Assembly: GCF_965638725.1 (NCBI RefSeq)
Contig: NC_134962.1
Coordinates: 7,137,501-7,201,500 of the forward strand
Source of the DNA: Aptenodytes patagonicus
Taxonomy: Eukaryota; Chordata; Aves; Sphenisciformes; Spheniscidae
Length of the DNA stretch: 64,000 nt
Direction: 5' to 3'
Position 1 is the stretch's first letter. Each line of letters starts with the position of its first letter. Positions 23,701 to 41,734 of this stretch are shown piece by piece. The position numbers and the translations under genes are program-made. Below the pieces are notes generated by a model. The model had not been told where the DNA came from and made no database searches. It saw only the letters and a list, made by a program, of their open reading frames with translations.

Positions 23701-26700
23701 CTCCAGTTACATGGAGCGAGGTTATTTGTAGTACAGGTTCTGGCTCATCTAACGCGGGGCTATTTGTCAGAAATCGGGCCCTATCTACCCTTTCAGCTGT
23801 CTAGGACAGATGTAAAGAATCACTGTGGCAGCCCCTTTCTATCATGTAAGCAGAAGCATCTCTGACCTGCCGTTAACTATAAACAAGTGCTGCATTCCCA
23901 GGATCGCAGAGACCTTACGGGATGCTTAGCTAGGAGGAAGCTGTGCTTTGGGGCCAATGGGATCTGCATTTTTTTCTTTATTACCAGAGGAGCGGAAACT
24001 GGCTGTCTAACACTGTCATCCACAAAATGCCATCTAGGGCCAGCTGTGTATAGCTCTTCGTTACTTTACGCGATCTCGTTAATGTGTCCTTACAATAACC
24101 AACATGTAATAAGCACTGAAACAACACAGATGAGATCAAAGTGTTTTTCCCTCTTTGACATTTGTTGCTTCTTCCCCGTCAGCAGCCCTGAAAAAAAATC
24201 TCCTAAGACAAAGAACATCTTAAAAGCCAGTTCATCGCCCCATGAGAAAGCACCTCGGCAGACAGCGCTGTTACTCTTCTCTCACTAAGCAGATTTGAAC
24301 AAGACGATGACAGAGCACAGACCTAAAAAACAGAGGTTGCAACCTCTTCCCGAGACACTGTTCTCCCCCATGCAGAGTCCGTGACTGCCTTAGAGCAATG
24401 CAAATTAGTCACATATATTGAGCCGACCATACTGAATGGATTTACAGTGTAAGGCCTCTGGTAACACAGGTTCAGTTAACTTAGGTGTGAAGAAAAGTTC
24501 TCGTGTAGCTGGAAGTGTCTCCTTTTATTGGAGTGTAGATCAGATGTTACACAAATCGGACTTTTTGCAGCTTTATTGTTTGTGTATCCTTATCCAGCAA
24601 TGCTCCCACTGTAAAACCTAACAGCCCTTGGGAGTCTTTGGAATGAAAGCTGCTAACTCATGTTTATTAATGAAGAGAGGGAAAATTTTTAATTAAGAGT
24701 CAGTAAAGCTGATAATTGTACAACTCTATAATATAAAATTCTATAACCTCAAAATGGGAGTATTCGCACAGACCGACATCTGTGCTGTATATACACCATA
24801 AGTATTTGTGCTAAGGCAAAAAAATCCCACTATTACCAAGATCTCCTGATCCCCCTCCTACCCCAATCGCTATCCTCAGGCTATAGTACTATGCAACAGA
24901 AAAAAACCTGTCCTTATAAAATATACGCAAATGTTGCTAGAAAAATCCTTCACGATTATCAAGTGATAATTTGAGCATCTTGCCTGCAAGTCTGCCAAAA
25001 CGATTTCTCTACCCCCCCTTCCCATTCAGTTTGTATTTGGAAACTTCAATTCACTACTACATACTATTTCACGTGATACATAGGTACTGTAGTACTTCAG
25101 AGCATTTAAAATAAAAAAAAATTTCTCATCTATTGTCTTAAATTTGCTTCTTAAAAAACCCTATTGAAATAATCTAAAAGAAGAGATTGTTTTAATCATG
25201 GGAGTTTTTGTAGATGAAGATAAATATTTCTCAGCTGCATTTTCCACATTAAAAAATAGCTGTAAGCACTTTTACTGCAGGAAAATGGGACTTAAAATAT
25301 TTGAGGAGAAGAAAAAGATACAACTAAAGGCAGCGGGTTGTGTTTGCTAAACAGTTATGTTCATGCATCAGTGACACCCTCTGACATGTTTACAGAACTG
25401 TTTCCAGTTAATCTCTTCACCTCCGAACAAAGCTGAAGAAATAAACACTCTCCATTGCTCGGTTAGCTGGGAACACGGCTTCCCAGAGAAGTCCCTTTTA
25501 AATAGTAGAGGCAATTTAAGGTTTGCCCAATTCAGTTAGTTGTCGACAGAGTTCACACGGTCAACATACACAGAAGAAAGAAGAATTTACCTTAAATGCT
25601 TAGATCTTTTATCTACACGCATGTGCCTGCCTTCTAGCCGTGGGGTTTGCACGTCCCACTTGATGTACAACATTTTCTCTGACTTGCAGAAGGTCCTTCT
25701 GCTGTATTTTTTGTTCACATGTTTTTGGAAAATAAGTGTTCTGGTCATACAGAAGTTGCAGATCTTTTTGTACAAGCTTCAACAAGGAATGGATCTCAGG
25801 ACTTACTTTTATTGCCTATTCAAAGGGTTAACTGATTTTTGGAGGGTGCAACCAGGTGCTAAGCATCAGGTTTTGATAAAATAAAGAACCATCAGTTTTT
25901 AAAGGTCAGGCAGAACCACTTAGATGGAAATTGTGCAGCTTCACAGTAGTCAGTGAGGTAGGGGTGGGAATTACAAGCTGATTCTGTTAATTTTCTCCAA
26001 ACTCTCTTTTTCCACAAATGTAGTTAATCAAATTCTAACTGTGTTAAAACCAACAGAAACCCCCACTGTTTCCAGTGTGATCAGGATTTCATTCCCATTC
26101 ATAGCATTTTCACATGTGTGGTCTCATGCCCAAGTTAAAGGAAAAATAATCTGCCATGTCCTGATATTTAAAAAATGCATATGTATGTATTTCTGGGTTT
26201 TGGTTCCTCCTGCTAGCCAAAGGTTTTTTACCATGTGCACCAAATTTGACCTTCCTAAACCTTTTAGTATCTTAATTATATTTTACTACAACATTTACTT
26301 CCAAACATGGATTTAAAGATACAGAAAGTTCTGATGAGTACAAGTTTTCTCCTTCTGCCTCCTAAGCAATGGATGCTTCACAGGGACCCATTAGAGCAGG
26401 GGCCTTGCTCTCCTTCCTCTGCCTGTCCAGGGAACAGGCAAGAAATTCCTACGGCAGGTTGTCAGGAGCAGATTGCAAGTTCTTCATTTGCAATGACTGC
26501 TGCACGTGCTTCCTCCTGGGGGCACGAGCGTGACAGGATGCCATCCCCGCATCCCGTCTGACCTGCGGCGGAGTTTCTGCTGAGTCCCTGGACGCGGCAG
26601 AAGTGGCAGCAGCCGAAGAGGCAGAGGCTCAGGGGTGGGTGTTCTCTGGTTCATAAGGAATTGGCAGCAACACCACAACTCCCAGAGGCTGCCGCTTCCT

Positions 26701-27778
26701 CCAGCTCTCTCATTGCAGTTATCTGCTCAAAAACATTAATGCTTTTTTAAGATCACCCTTTTGGACAAAGCTTCATTTCTCTGAAATGTTAACTTTTCTC
26801 TGGGAAAAGGGGATGGTTTTTCACCTGCCCTGGTCACTAGCAAGCATCACGGCTCCCGCGCGGCAGCTGTACGTTGCCCCTTCCCCTGTCAGTAACACAG
26901 GGGACGCGGCGAGCACGGAGCTCCTGCCCCGAGTCACAGCTGCCAGAGATCAGCTGTAACGTCAGGCTGAAAGATCCAGTTAGTCTCACAGCCAAAGAAA
27001 TTCTGCTTAGCACAAAGCAAGCTAACGCTACGTGTCTGCGTGTGCGCTGTGCTGGAAGTCTGGGCAAAAACATTAACGTATGACTATAAAATAGATTTGA
27101 TCCATCCACTTATTTCCCTCTCCTCCCAGAGCAGAACAGTCATCTAAAAACAAACACTGCCACCACTCCTTTCCTCTTTTGAGCTTCAGTTCTCTTTGCA
27201 AAGAGCACTGCAGGATGCGGTCAATCCTTATCCTAGAGTGCACAGAGTTTCCCAGGCTCACATAACTCATATTGAAATTACTTGACATTTTCTTCATCAA
27301 AGAGTGACTCAAGTTGTTAAAACATTTCCGTTACTCATTTTCTAGTAATCAGTGTAAAAAAAAACATAATCTTTTTTGAGATAATGTATAACTCAAGCGT
27401 TAATCATTTAAGCTCATTATTTCCAGGCAAATATGGAAAGCAAGGGATATCCTAATGGCCAGCCAGGGTCATGCATGGTAACCCTTTTAATAAGGCGTAT
27501 TATTGCCTAATATGCACAGTACAAAACCTTACCCTTCTTAACCCTACTGTTGTCCTTGATAAAGCATTTTTTTCAGCTTAACTTGGATTGTATTTTAAAA
27601 ATTAAGACCATGTGGTCTGTTAGTAACGTGCAAACAAGATCAACCACACGCTTTGAAAAGCAATCCTGACAGATGCAGATTTTACACTATATACGCTTCT
27701 ACTACAAATGAAATAAGTAAAGCCATTAAATTAACTGCAACGGAAGGAAAATAATCCAGTACTTACATTGACCTTCAT
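8378..27778 (-). CDS. CASS4: CASS4 (Cas scaffolding protein family member 4), six coding exons
   Basis: CASS4 (HEPL) is a cytoplasmic, focal-adhesion-associated docking protein related to p130Cas and NEDD9, acting with FAK and Src kinases. Exons: 27778-27767, 18474-18046, 14835-14731, 13728-13579, 11760-10426 and 8791-8378, 814 codons plus stop against 786 residues in human. Order: a short N-terminus, an SH3 domain at about residues 5-63 (LAKALYDN, SEGWWKC, GLAPANRLQ), a substrate domain with about 11 YxxP motifs (YQVP, YDVP, YNIP, YDIP, YSAP) that bind SH2 adaptors when phosphorylated, a serine-rich helical bundle (about 430-590), and a C-terminal FAT-like helical domain (about 680-814; IIMVGQKLVDSLCQETQERD). 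STLPNPRKSEWIYD-type text (here YNTLPNPRKSEWIYDIP) closely resembles human CASS4 and separates it from NEDD9 and BCAR1. All junctions are phase 0. The first coding exon is the least certain part. Confidence 0.93.
8792..10425 (-). other. CASS4 intron 5
   Basis: A 1.6-kb AT-rich intron between the large substrate-domain exon and the last exon. I see no exon, RNA gene or clear repeat in it. Confidence 0.7.
10426..11760 (-). CDS. CASS4: CASS4 exon 5 (main substrate-domain and serine-rich exon)
   Basis: A 1335-nt exon (445 codons) with acceptor TTGCAG|TTATATGAT and donor TTACAG|GTTAGT. It carries YDVP, YDIP, YNIP, YDIP, YDVP, YDIP and YSAP motifs, a serine-rich stretch (SLSSVDSRSSTLSTSSNSS) and the four-helix-type region (LDLEVAIETLTRLQHSVSSS). 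It ends with CDYVQLQ, the position of the YDYVHL Src-SH2 site of other Cas proteins. Confidence 0.95.
11761..13578 (-). other. CASS4 intron 4
   Basis: A 1.8-kb intron. A long open frame on the plus strand (12679-13299) has no recognisable domain and is treated as chance. Nothing else is seen. Confidence 0.65.
13579..13728 (-). CDS. CASS4: CASS4 exon 4 (substrate domain, YNIP)
   Basis: A 150-nt, 50-codon exon. The acceptor is CCCCTTTGATCAG|AGCGGT after a pyrimidine tract, and the donor GGTAAC|GTAAGT. It encodes ...EEQKQLYNIPSGPETAG... An ancient palindromic repeat lies about 50 bp upstream of the acceptor. Confidence 0.85.
13755..13825. repeat. Ancient palindromic amniote-type repeat fragment
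   Basis: Centred on CCACTGAAGACTTCAGTGG (13777-13795), a palindrome with 9-bp arms, and flanked by GAAAGC and GGTCATATAC. It resembles the CCCACTGAAGTC...GGCTTTGGATCAGG core common in bird and reptile introns. The family assignment is from memory of the motif and is tentative. Confidence 0.4.
14731..14835 (-). CDS. CASS4: CASS4 exon 3 (substrate domain, YDVP)
   Basis: A 105-nt exon with acceptor CCTAAAAG|CACCTG and donor ACGCAG|GTGAGT. It encodes HLLTLPRACWASVPNIRSEV and then YDVPSAQRRE, closely resembling the human stretch LTLPRPVWASLP...VYDVP. Confidence 0.88.
14836..18045 (-). other. CASS4 intron 2
   Basis: A 3.2-kb intron between the SH3 exon and exon 3. It contains a T-homopolymer near 17575-17593 and otherwise unremarkable sequence. 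No additional exon with YxxP motifs was recognised. Confidence 0.65.
18046..18474 (-). CDS. CASS4: CASS4 SH3-domain exon
   Basis: A 429-nt exon (acceptor CTCTCCAG|AATACC, donor AACCAG|GTAAGA) coding for 143 residues. The SH3 hallmarks ALYDN, ECSDELAF, KGDILTVLEQN, SEGWWKC and GLAPANRLQ are followed by two YQVP motifs. Its frame lacks a nearby Met, so simple ORF listings show only other frames here. Confidence 0.93.
19480..19595 (+). repeat. MIR-like SINE remnant
   Basis: Recognisable by the MIR order: AGACAGGAAACC, CAACTTCCCTAAGATCACAG, a GACAGCAAATG...CCCAGCTTCTTC stretch, then ACCACAGGGCAGCC. Strongly diverged. Confidence 0.5.
20455..20622 (+). repeat. MIR SINE remnant
   Basis: Follows the MIR core and tail in order: TTTTGCAAACAGGCGACTGA, a GAGCCTTATCCAGGCGCACACAGG segment (usually 'cttgcccaaggtcacacag'), GGTGGTGGAGCCAGGAAGCC, CCGAACTCAGGAACTGAG, and CTAGTGCATTAGACAACAAG. 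This is the clearest MIR copy in the window. Confidence 0.65.
21126..21155. repeat. 15-bp perfect tandem duplication
   Basis: CAAAACTCAACTGAC occurs twice without a gap, within CASS4 intron 1. Confidence 0.9.
21738..21978. repeat. AAAAG microsatellite passing into an 11-bp AAAAGAAAAAG repeat
   Basis: About 165 bp of nearly pure AAAAG pentamers is followed, from about 21907, by about six copies of an 11-bp unit made of one pentamer plus one hexamer. The tract is all purine on the plus strand over about 240 bp. The Lys/Arg- and Phe/Leu-rich open frames over it are artefacts. Confidence 0.97.
27767..27778 (-). CDS. CASS4: CASS4 first coding exon (12 nt)
   Basis: ATG AAG GTC AAT (Met-Lys-Val-Asn) is followed by an excellent donor, GTAAGTA, and joins in phase 0 to NTLAKALYDN. 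Other Cas proteins also start with a tiny exon (MKYK in NEDD9, MNHL in BCAR1). The initiator has A at -3. The choice rests on donor quality and analogy; another small exon in the 9.3-kb intron is possible. Confidence 0.6.
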
Positions 27779-30700
27779 TTTGTTGTCTCCTATTTCCCTG
27801 TTACTCCATCACCCAAGGAGAAGGATGAGATCTCCCCCAGCCCTTCCTCTCCAAGCCCAGTCCAGTGGATCAGGCAGGAGCACTGGAGGGTCTGGCTAGA
27901 AGCCTGAAGAGCAAATGCCCAGCCTCCTTCCACCTCCTGCTGCATTTGCCGGGAGCCCCAGAGGAGAGCAGCTATTGGGAACGAGGGGAGCTAATTACGT
28001 AGCAAAATTATCTCCAGGGTGCAACTGGCCTGCAGCTGCTGATGCTAATGAGGGCCTGGTGCAGGACACACAGATGTCCCTCCTGCAGAGACCCCCGGGA
28101 AATGCCTTTTCTGCTTTGCAACTGCATCTTAACAGGAAAACGCAGGGCAGTGGGGACGAACCAGAAAGCGAGGATTGGATTTTAAAGCAATTTTGCAGCA
28201 TCATTTTTTACTCCTGTTTTTTTGAACTCAGAATTGGTTTGATATACTTCGAAATTTTCATGTTCAGGTCTCTAGAAAACTGAAGAGATCTCCTTTCTAG
28301 TCATGGAAATCACTGCAAAATAATCCCACTCTTCAGAGGCAGAAAACCTGAGGAGGAAAGCTAAACATTAACTGCAGCTGAAGGGCTTTGTGTCTTTGAT
28401 TATTTAGAAGAATTCTTTAATATTATTAAATAAGTGTTATTTAAAATTAGCCATAGTTGCTATTTGCTCAGCAACAGCTCTGCCCAGGTTATGCTTATGC
28501 AAATGCGCAGGTTCTACCGCTTTGTATTTGTGAATATCTTGGGGTTTGCAAACTTTTACTGTTTTTTTCTTTGTACGTGCTGCCTTTTCTCTGGCAAAAG
28601 TCTTTTCCTTCCTCTTTCCACGGTAGCTTCAAGACGAAATTAGGCACTCACTCCCAAACCCACAATCATGTAACTAGAAAAGCAATGCATCTTGAATAGA
28701 AAATGCTGAATTGAAAATGCTTTCTCAACAAAATGTACGCCTCTGGGCTGGGGCTAGGAGCAGACAGGCAGCTAAGGCAGTTGTCCAAATGGGAAAGAAT
28801 TCCTGGCACAGAGCAGCTCATTTGAATGCCTTCGGGGTTTTTTTTTTTTTTTATATTACAACCAGCAGTTTGAACACTCCACTTCACGCAGAAGATAAGG
28901 AACAGCCGTTCACTTACTACCCTGGAATTTTTCAGGTGCTACCAGCATTTGAAATGATCTAGAAATGCAAGTAACAAAGTCACAACTTGTGACCACAAAA
29001 CTACTTTCAAATACAATTAAACGTTCTCTTGAATTAATCCCAGAGAGGACCCCTGCCATGCCAGGGCAGGGACACCCTCCGCAGACCATGGGTGACCCAC
29101 GCTGGGGCAGGGACCCCCCAAGGGACTGTGGCCGCGGGTGTCCCACGCCAGGGCAGGGACAGAGGCACAGAGGAGTGGAAGAAAACGGGCAATAACCACG
29201 GAGCAGCAGCAGCAGCCGGAGAGCTTTTCCCCCAGCCCCAACCTCCTGTGCCACCGTCGTGCCCTTGAAGGAACTGGGGCGGACTGAGTGTACCCCACAC
29301 AAAAATAAGGCAAGTTGAGACTAGGAAGGGGGAGGAAAGGTGCTTACTTAAGTGCTTGCTTAATTGTTCATGGTTTATTCTTTCTCAATCACTCGAATCA
29401 GTGATTAGAAGTTTGTGCTAACTGGCAATACATTAAATGAGGTGAGAATTCCCTGGGTCGACACCATTTTGCCCGTGACAGAACATTTTACCTCTTAAGA
29501 TTTCCCCAGGAAAGCTGGGCATCGAGTCCACTTCCACCCGACTGCATCCCTGAGAATAGCCCCAAATTGATTGTCTGAGGCCCAGGAAAATGGAGACTTC
29601 ACCATTTTCTCCAGTATTTCCTCTTGGCTATTTAAGTAACTCCTGGCTCAATATATTAGCTCTGGCAAATCCTGTTTTGAAACACGTATTTGCTCCCAGG
29701 TGTTTGAGATGGGGATGAGGGGGTGACAGCAGGCACCCTAGAGCCACGGGGCTGTAGGTGCACGCATCCCCAGGTGCAGAGGAGCTCAGAGAAACAAATC
29801 TCACGTCGTTCTTCACTCCCTTGTTTGTGGGCAAGATGGGAATATGTGAACTGGGCGTTTCGAAGGAGAGACAAACTTCAGATCAATTTCATGTGTGTTT
29901 AAAAAACGCTCTTATTTTTCCTTTGGCAACAGCACAGAAAATGTAAAATACGAGAACTCTTTCCCAAGCACAGCCCATCATGGTAATTGTCTTTTAAATT
30001 GCACCAAGAGGTGCAACGTTTCCTGTGCAGACTATGTCGCAGGTGTATATGCAACAAGAAAGAAGTAACATCATTTCTCTGGCTGCGCTCATATGCTGAA
30101 TTAATTTTCAGAAACAGTTTTCCTTGTGAAGGTGGAATAGTTGGGGCACAGTGATAATTGCAAAGCGTTACCTGTCACGGTAAAGCTGCTGATGGTTGGC
30201 ACCTGGTGCTTCAAGAAGTCCAGATAATAGAAAAAACACATCCTTAGTATTTTCGTATTAAGTATAGCATTCAAATATTACAGTAAACAGTACTGCTAGG
30301 GTAGGAGGAACCTTATAAACAGTTCATAAATTATACAGCAGAAATAAATTTGACTTTCAGTTGTTACTCAGCTGGATTTGACTGGGTGTGCTATGGCTGT
30401 GTCTGAAGATCTCGCAGCAGAACAGGAAATCAGCTTGCTACCATTACATTTATTTAGCCATTGGCAATCCATTTAAGAAAACTGAAAATATCATACCTAG
30501 AAATAGAAACTCTCTTCTCTATATAGAAAATAAAAATGTCCTGCATCAGTTTCTGACAACTTAACGTGAAAAATAGTCCTCTTATCTTTACATGCCTCAA
30601 TGGAAAATTTTGAGTGCAAAAGAATGACTCATCAAGCTGGTACTAAGCTTTTTTTCCCCGCTATATTTTGTATCAAATTTCCAGGAGGCAGTTTATTTAC

Positions 30701-33700
30701 AGTAAACACTGAGATCATAATCCAGGATGAAAATTATAATTCCATTACACTGCTTATTAGACTTGCAGACAGTAGGACAATCAAGGCACTGACTTTGAAT
30801 CAAGACTTCAGCATTCTCTAAACCTTATAGCTACAGCAGGTTATTTTATCTATGTATATATATAAGATTATACTAGTTGCAACATGAATACACAAATAAA
30901 TGTAAAAAACCTTATAAACTAGTTCCAGTCTTTCAAAAGAAACAAATACAGTACTTCAAAATTTCTTCTGTATTGCGTGTAACGGAGGGAAATTATCTAT
31001 CGTGCAACAGGTCACCTGGACTGTCACTGAAGGTCTCTGACAACATAACCGTGTCTCAGATGTTACTCCAGGATAGCAGTGAGACAGGTGGAACCTTGAA
31101 GTTATATCAAATGTGTTTATTCACAGGTATTTGCTATTTGGGAATCCTGCTTTATTCGGAGTCCTCCCCAAGAAGAGGTTTCTTGGGGTTAGTAGTTTTG
31201 TCACAACAAAAAGCGCAGGGAGACATTAGGTACACGAGCATCGTACAGAGCCTTCCGTCCACCTCGAGGTGAGAACACCAAACATTTCCAACGTCACCAA
31301 GCATCATGCCGAATTCAAACACCAAACCCTACTCTAGGACCCTTTTTTCTTAATTGTTTATAAGCTGTACTCAAAAAACCAGACATACCTTTGCAGTTCT
31401 GTTGATTCTTGTGTTTTTATGCATTGTTGTCATTCACCAGCAGCGTCACTTTGAGCAATACAGATAATTACGGCAGGATGAAGAGACTTCAGCTTTGCGC
31501 AGTCACCGTGTGTTAGGAACTACGTCTCAAGAAAGCACATCTGACAGCTCTACCCCTAAAAGCACTTAGGAATTTGTAGAGAAGAGTCTCATGAAAGATA
31601 ATTTCTGTGACAACAGATTAAAAGGAACAGAATGCAAAACAGAAAAACCCTATTACCGTCTAAAAGCAAGGAAAAAAGTCTGTCTGCAAGTGGAATTTTC
31701 CTTGATCTCTCTGTCACCAACTTGTCGCAATTAACCGCAGTCAGAAGTCTCACCCTTCTGTTTTGCTACATGTTCCTGTATTTCCTCTTTTAGAAATGTA
31801 ATGAATACAAGAATACCACAAGGGGCTGCACAACGCTTGATAGAAATGACTGCCACAATCCCATCAATTCAGGATTTCGAAGCCAACATTTTTCATGCCT
31901 TTCAAAGTTGTCTCAACTTCTAAGGCACCGATACAATTTTTTGTTATAAAGGGGCTTTGCGAAAACCTTATGTATTACCATCCATACCTGGGGGTGAATG
32001 CTGTGTGAAAGACTCCTCCTGGCTGCACCAGGGCTTAAACACGTACACAAGGAAATGCGTGGGCTCCTGTCCTGCAATATCCTGCTCAGCGAGTAGAGCA
32101 GTTGTGCTGCAGCATGTGTGAAGGGTCCCTTACAGCCACACGGAGAACTTCCTAACCTGAACTACAATTATCTTAACTACTTTTCCTTTATTGCACTTCA
32201 GTTTTTCCTGGGATTCAGTCTCACAGGGCAGCTCTGGTGGAAAGACAGCCTCTGTGTCCAGGAAATGGGAAATATTGATCCCAGACCAGTGCCCCCTCTT
32301 AAGTAGAAAGTTTGAAATCTGTTTCAATGGGTGGCAAACAAGCCTAATTCCAGAAGTGGCCTTTTAGGAAAAGGCTTTCCCTAGAGCCGTGTGCCGGTTA
32401 CTGACGCTACGTCAGCGTGCCAAGGAATGCTGAAGGCCAAAAGACACAAAACCATAATTATGATTTGTCTCCAAAGTTGCTTTGCTTTCACGTCAGCATG
32501 GCTCACTGGCCTGATGTTAGCCACGGCATCACCTTCCCAAATTTCCACGATAGCTTCTTCCAAGGAGAGGCAAGAGTAGGTTACATGCCAGATGGACACG
32601 AGGGACCTTTAGCCAGGTGACGGAGACTTTCCTGAGGAGGTGATAAATCCCCGAGTATGACTGTGCTTCTCCGAGTGGAGCAGCTCGCTGGGATGTCGCT
32701 ACCAAGAGGTACAGACTGCAAAACTCGTGAAAGGCAAGCGGCTGCACTGGAATTTTAATTAATCAAATACAGCTTCTAGGCGTGAAGCCTCTCTGACGGT
32801 AGCAGTAAGCATGATCACATGAAGAATGTTTACTTAGATACTTCCAGACTTGCACAGTGAAAAGATGTATTCCCCTTCAATCAAATGCAGATCTAACAGG
32901 AGGACTGTGTGTGTACGCAACCTTGTTCTTCAAGATGCAGCTATGGCTCCTCTTTACGGTACTTCCACGCGTGCTTGCTCCGAATGCCGTACAGCAGCCT
33001 TGCCCCCTCTCATTCTCGTCCCCGGTCAACCACCGTCAACTACCAGAGTACCACTGGGATGTGATAGTACTAAACTATTTCACTCCGGGGGTGCGCGATC
33101 TACCTAAATAGGATGAGCTAAGTTCCTTCCAGCCCTTATTTCTTAAACAGAAAAACCCCAACTTCTGGCCTCAAGCAAGATGATATACAACATGAAAAGA
33201 AAGAAAGGTGCCACTGTCAGGACATTTTTGCGTTAACAGAATAAAACTCTATTTCTACACTGCAAGTTAAAAGACCACAGAACTAAGGAAGCTTGAGGTG
33301 AAAGCTAGCATGCTGCTAGCTTTCAACCACAGCAGTGGTTTAACACATAAAACACCAAATTAGTGTTTTAAAAATAGAAGAGTCCAAAGACCAGTAGCAA
33401 ATGCGGTACTAATGGACAGCTTCTTTAACAGAATTGAAACAAATGTGGCACTCCAAAAAACACTGCCACTGCTATCAATTTAGCAGGCTGGCTGTAACAG
33501 CAGAGGGCTGCTGTCGCTGAGCGAGTACAGCATGCATTAATAACTGTGTGTCAGGACTTCCCCTTCCCCTCCCACCAAGCTCTGGTTCTCCTTGTTTCTC
33601 CACCGAAAAAGCCACCAGAACTGCTATCTCATGCCTCCCATGTTTCTGAAGTTTTAGAAACTTGAAGGGAGGCAGAGGAGGAGCGAAGGGGATTGCTAAG

Positions 33701-35050
33701 CCTAAGAAACATTTTGCACAGCAGCAGCTTTTAAGAGGAAAATTAAATTTCACTCTCTACCTCTTAAAAAACCACCCCACATTCAATACTGTTAGTCTAT
33801 AGTTGTGTCTGATTCAGATATATCACAACAAACTAATTCGTCAAGCTTTAACATGTCCCCAAAGACACAGCCTTCCAATATTCAATTGGTTTCTCCTTTG
33901 TTATATAGAAAAGAAAACTAATACATTTCCTTCTTTATATATTAAATAACCTCTTAAAAGGTAATCTTTATTTAAATACAGACAAAACCTGTACCCTCCT
34001 CAGCCCTTGACAAGACACTTCATCAGTGGTAATGGAAAGTTAATCCAGCAGTAAGAACAATCTTACATTTAAAAATCCTCATGAAAGCAAGTGCTGAGCT
34101 TTTGACTACAGGAAGCCTCCCAAATGTGAAGCCCAGGAGCACTGTACAAGGATGCTTGAACGAACACATTTAAAACTTTGCACAGGCAACTACCTGTAAA
34201 GATAAGTAGTGAATTTTCAAACTTACAGAATGTTTAAGCACAGAGTTTCTTAATGATCTGTACTTCTGTTGAATCAGATGAGGTCTGGGAAACTTGGACT
34301 ATTAGAGATAACAGGGAGAAGAAATAATGAGTCTGGGTTTTTGAATAATAATAATAAAAAAAGAGTGTAATTCAAGTGCTGTGTAACAGACTTATAGAAT
34401 GAAAATTCCTCAATAAAATGAAGCAAAGTGACATTTCTGAGGTACATATACAAAAATTAATATGCACAACAGTTTCTTTCTTTGAGAGGATACAAAAGGT
34501 CTCTATGGCAAAATTATTCTCATTTTCACATGCTGCAGCACTGTCACATTTTACAGTTGCAATGTGGATACTCCTTGAAAAAACTATGAATTTACTTTGA
34601 GGTCCCACTCATTAAGATAAATTCAAAAGAAGACGAGATTTCAAGTCTGAGCTTTAATACCAGAACTAGAACACCATTTCTTGAATTCATCTAAACAATT
34701 TAAAATCCTGTTTCAAATTCTTATGGCACAAGACTGGCTCAGAATTGAAGGTCCACTTGGCCAATTAAAAAAAAAAAAAAAAAATTCCACCAAAAAACCC
34801 CCAGACTAAAAGATACAAAACAGAGCTTTACAAAGAATGAATCGGAACTGAAGGCAGCTTAAGGCTTCATTAAAATATTTGCCAAGTTCTGCTGTTACTT
34901 GTGTAATCCATTCTTTAAACAGACTTCAGTGGGATTGCACAGATACAATGCAGAGCAAAACTGGCTCATACTGCCCAGTTTGAGCAAGATACAGTCACAT
35001 TATCTTTTGCGGGATTTAGAAAGACAGGAGAACAAGTTTAATCCTTCCTG
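27779..35050. other. Intergenic interval between CASS4 and CSTF1
   Basis: Runs from upstream of the inferred CASS4 start to the inferred CSTF1 3' end. The CASS4 5' UTR and promoter must lie near its left edge or within it, but no CpG island marks them. Homopolymers lie near 28838-28853 (T) and 34765-34784 (A). No open frame resembles a known protein, and I recognise no RNA gene. Confidence 0.6.
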
Positions 35051-35060
35051 CAAGGATCAT

Positions 35061-35066
35061 TTTATT
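35061..35066 (-). terminator. Possible CSTF1 poly(A) signal (AATAAA)
   Basis: This is the first AATAAA on the gene strand after the CSTF1 stop and would give a 3' UTR of about 260 nt. No strong GU-rich element is obvious just beyond it. Another AATAAA lies further on at 33967-33972. Confidence 0.3.
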
Positions 35067-35306
35067 CTCCCCCACACACTCCTTGAGTACAATTAGAGAT
35101 GACTTACGAAAATTAATGCCACACACACTAATAAAAAAAATTAGCGTGGGGCAAAACTTAGTCTCAGTACTTTGATCTTTTTCTGCCACGTTTGACAGAA
35201 TTAAAAAACAGACACAGCACGGCTTTCATCTAGGCATCTGTTGGCAGTACAATCAATACAAGATGATATAATGAATCTGGATAATCACTGTTTTGTAAAG
35301 CTGTCC

Positions 35307-41088
<5,782 letters not shown>

Positions 41089-41734
41089 TTAAATAAAGCA
41101 CATCCTGCTGAATTTCAGTGCAGACACCAAATACTACCATACTTCAGGTAAGATTCAGAGACATAGAAATGAAAGATAAAAAAAAAAAGGAAAAACCTGT
41201 TGCACTTGTTTGCTGTAGAAATTAAAATCTCGCCAATAAACAGAACGCGAACGGTATTAAGGTGCAATAGAGAAGACAGAAATAACGCAGCATCAGTTAG
41301 CAAAATGATTCCGTCAGTATCTTTCAGTCAGCCTCGCCAGCACCGGCGGACCTGGGCGCCGGGGGGGCGATCAACATCAAACGTGCAGGGAAGTCAAACG
41401 CCTCGCCGCCCTCACCCAGCCCCAGCCCGCTCCCTCCGTCCCCTCCCGGGAGAGCGCATCCTCCCCGCGCCTCCTCCCGTCCGGCAGATGCCGGTCACCC
41501 GCCCGCGCACCCTCTCCCAGCCCCGGGCTGCAAGACCAATAACCGGGCAGGGAGGGGGCGTGGGGGAAAGGGACTGAATGAGGGCGGGGAGCGCTCAGCC
41601 GGAGCGCAGCGGTCACGGAACGCGGGCTTCGAACGCCGCGGGGGACAGGCGGCTTCGGGCGGCAGCCGCGGGGGCCGAGACCCGGCCCAGGCAGCGGAGC
41701 CGAAAGCGAGGGAGAGCCCGGAGCGGCCCCGGTA

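Larger units (their letters stand above)
18475..27766 (-). other. CASS4 intron 1
   Basis: A 9.3-kb intron, the longest in the window. It holds two MIR-like SINE remnants (about 19480-19595 and 20455-20622), a 15-bp tandem duplication (21126-21155), the large AAAAG microsatellite (21738-21978) and an A/C-rich tract near 22460-22530. No gene is seen inside it. Confidence 0.65.
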
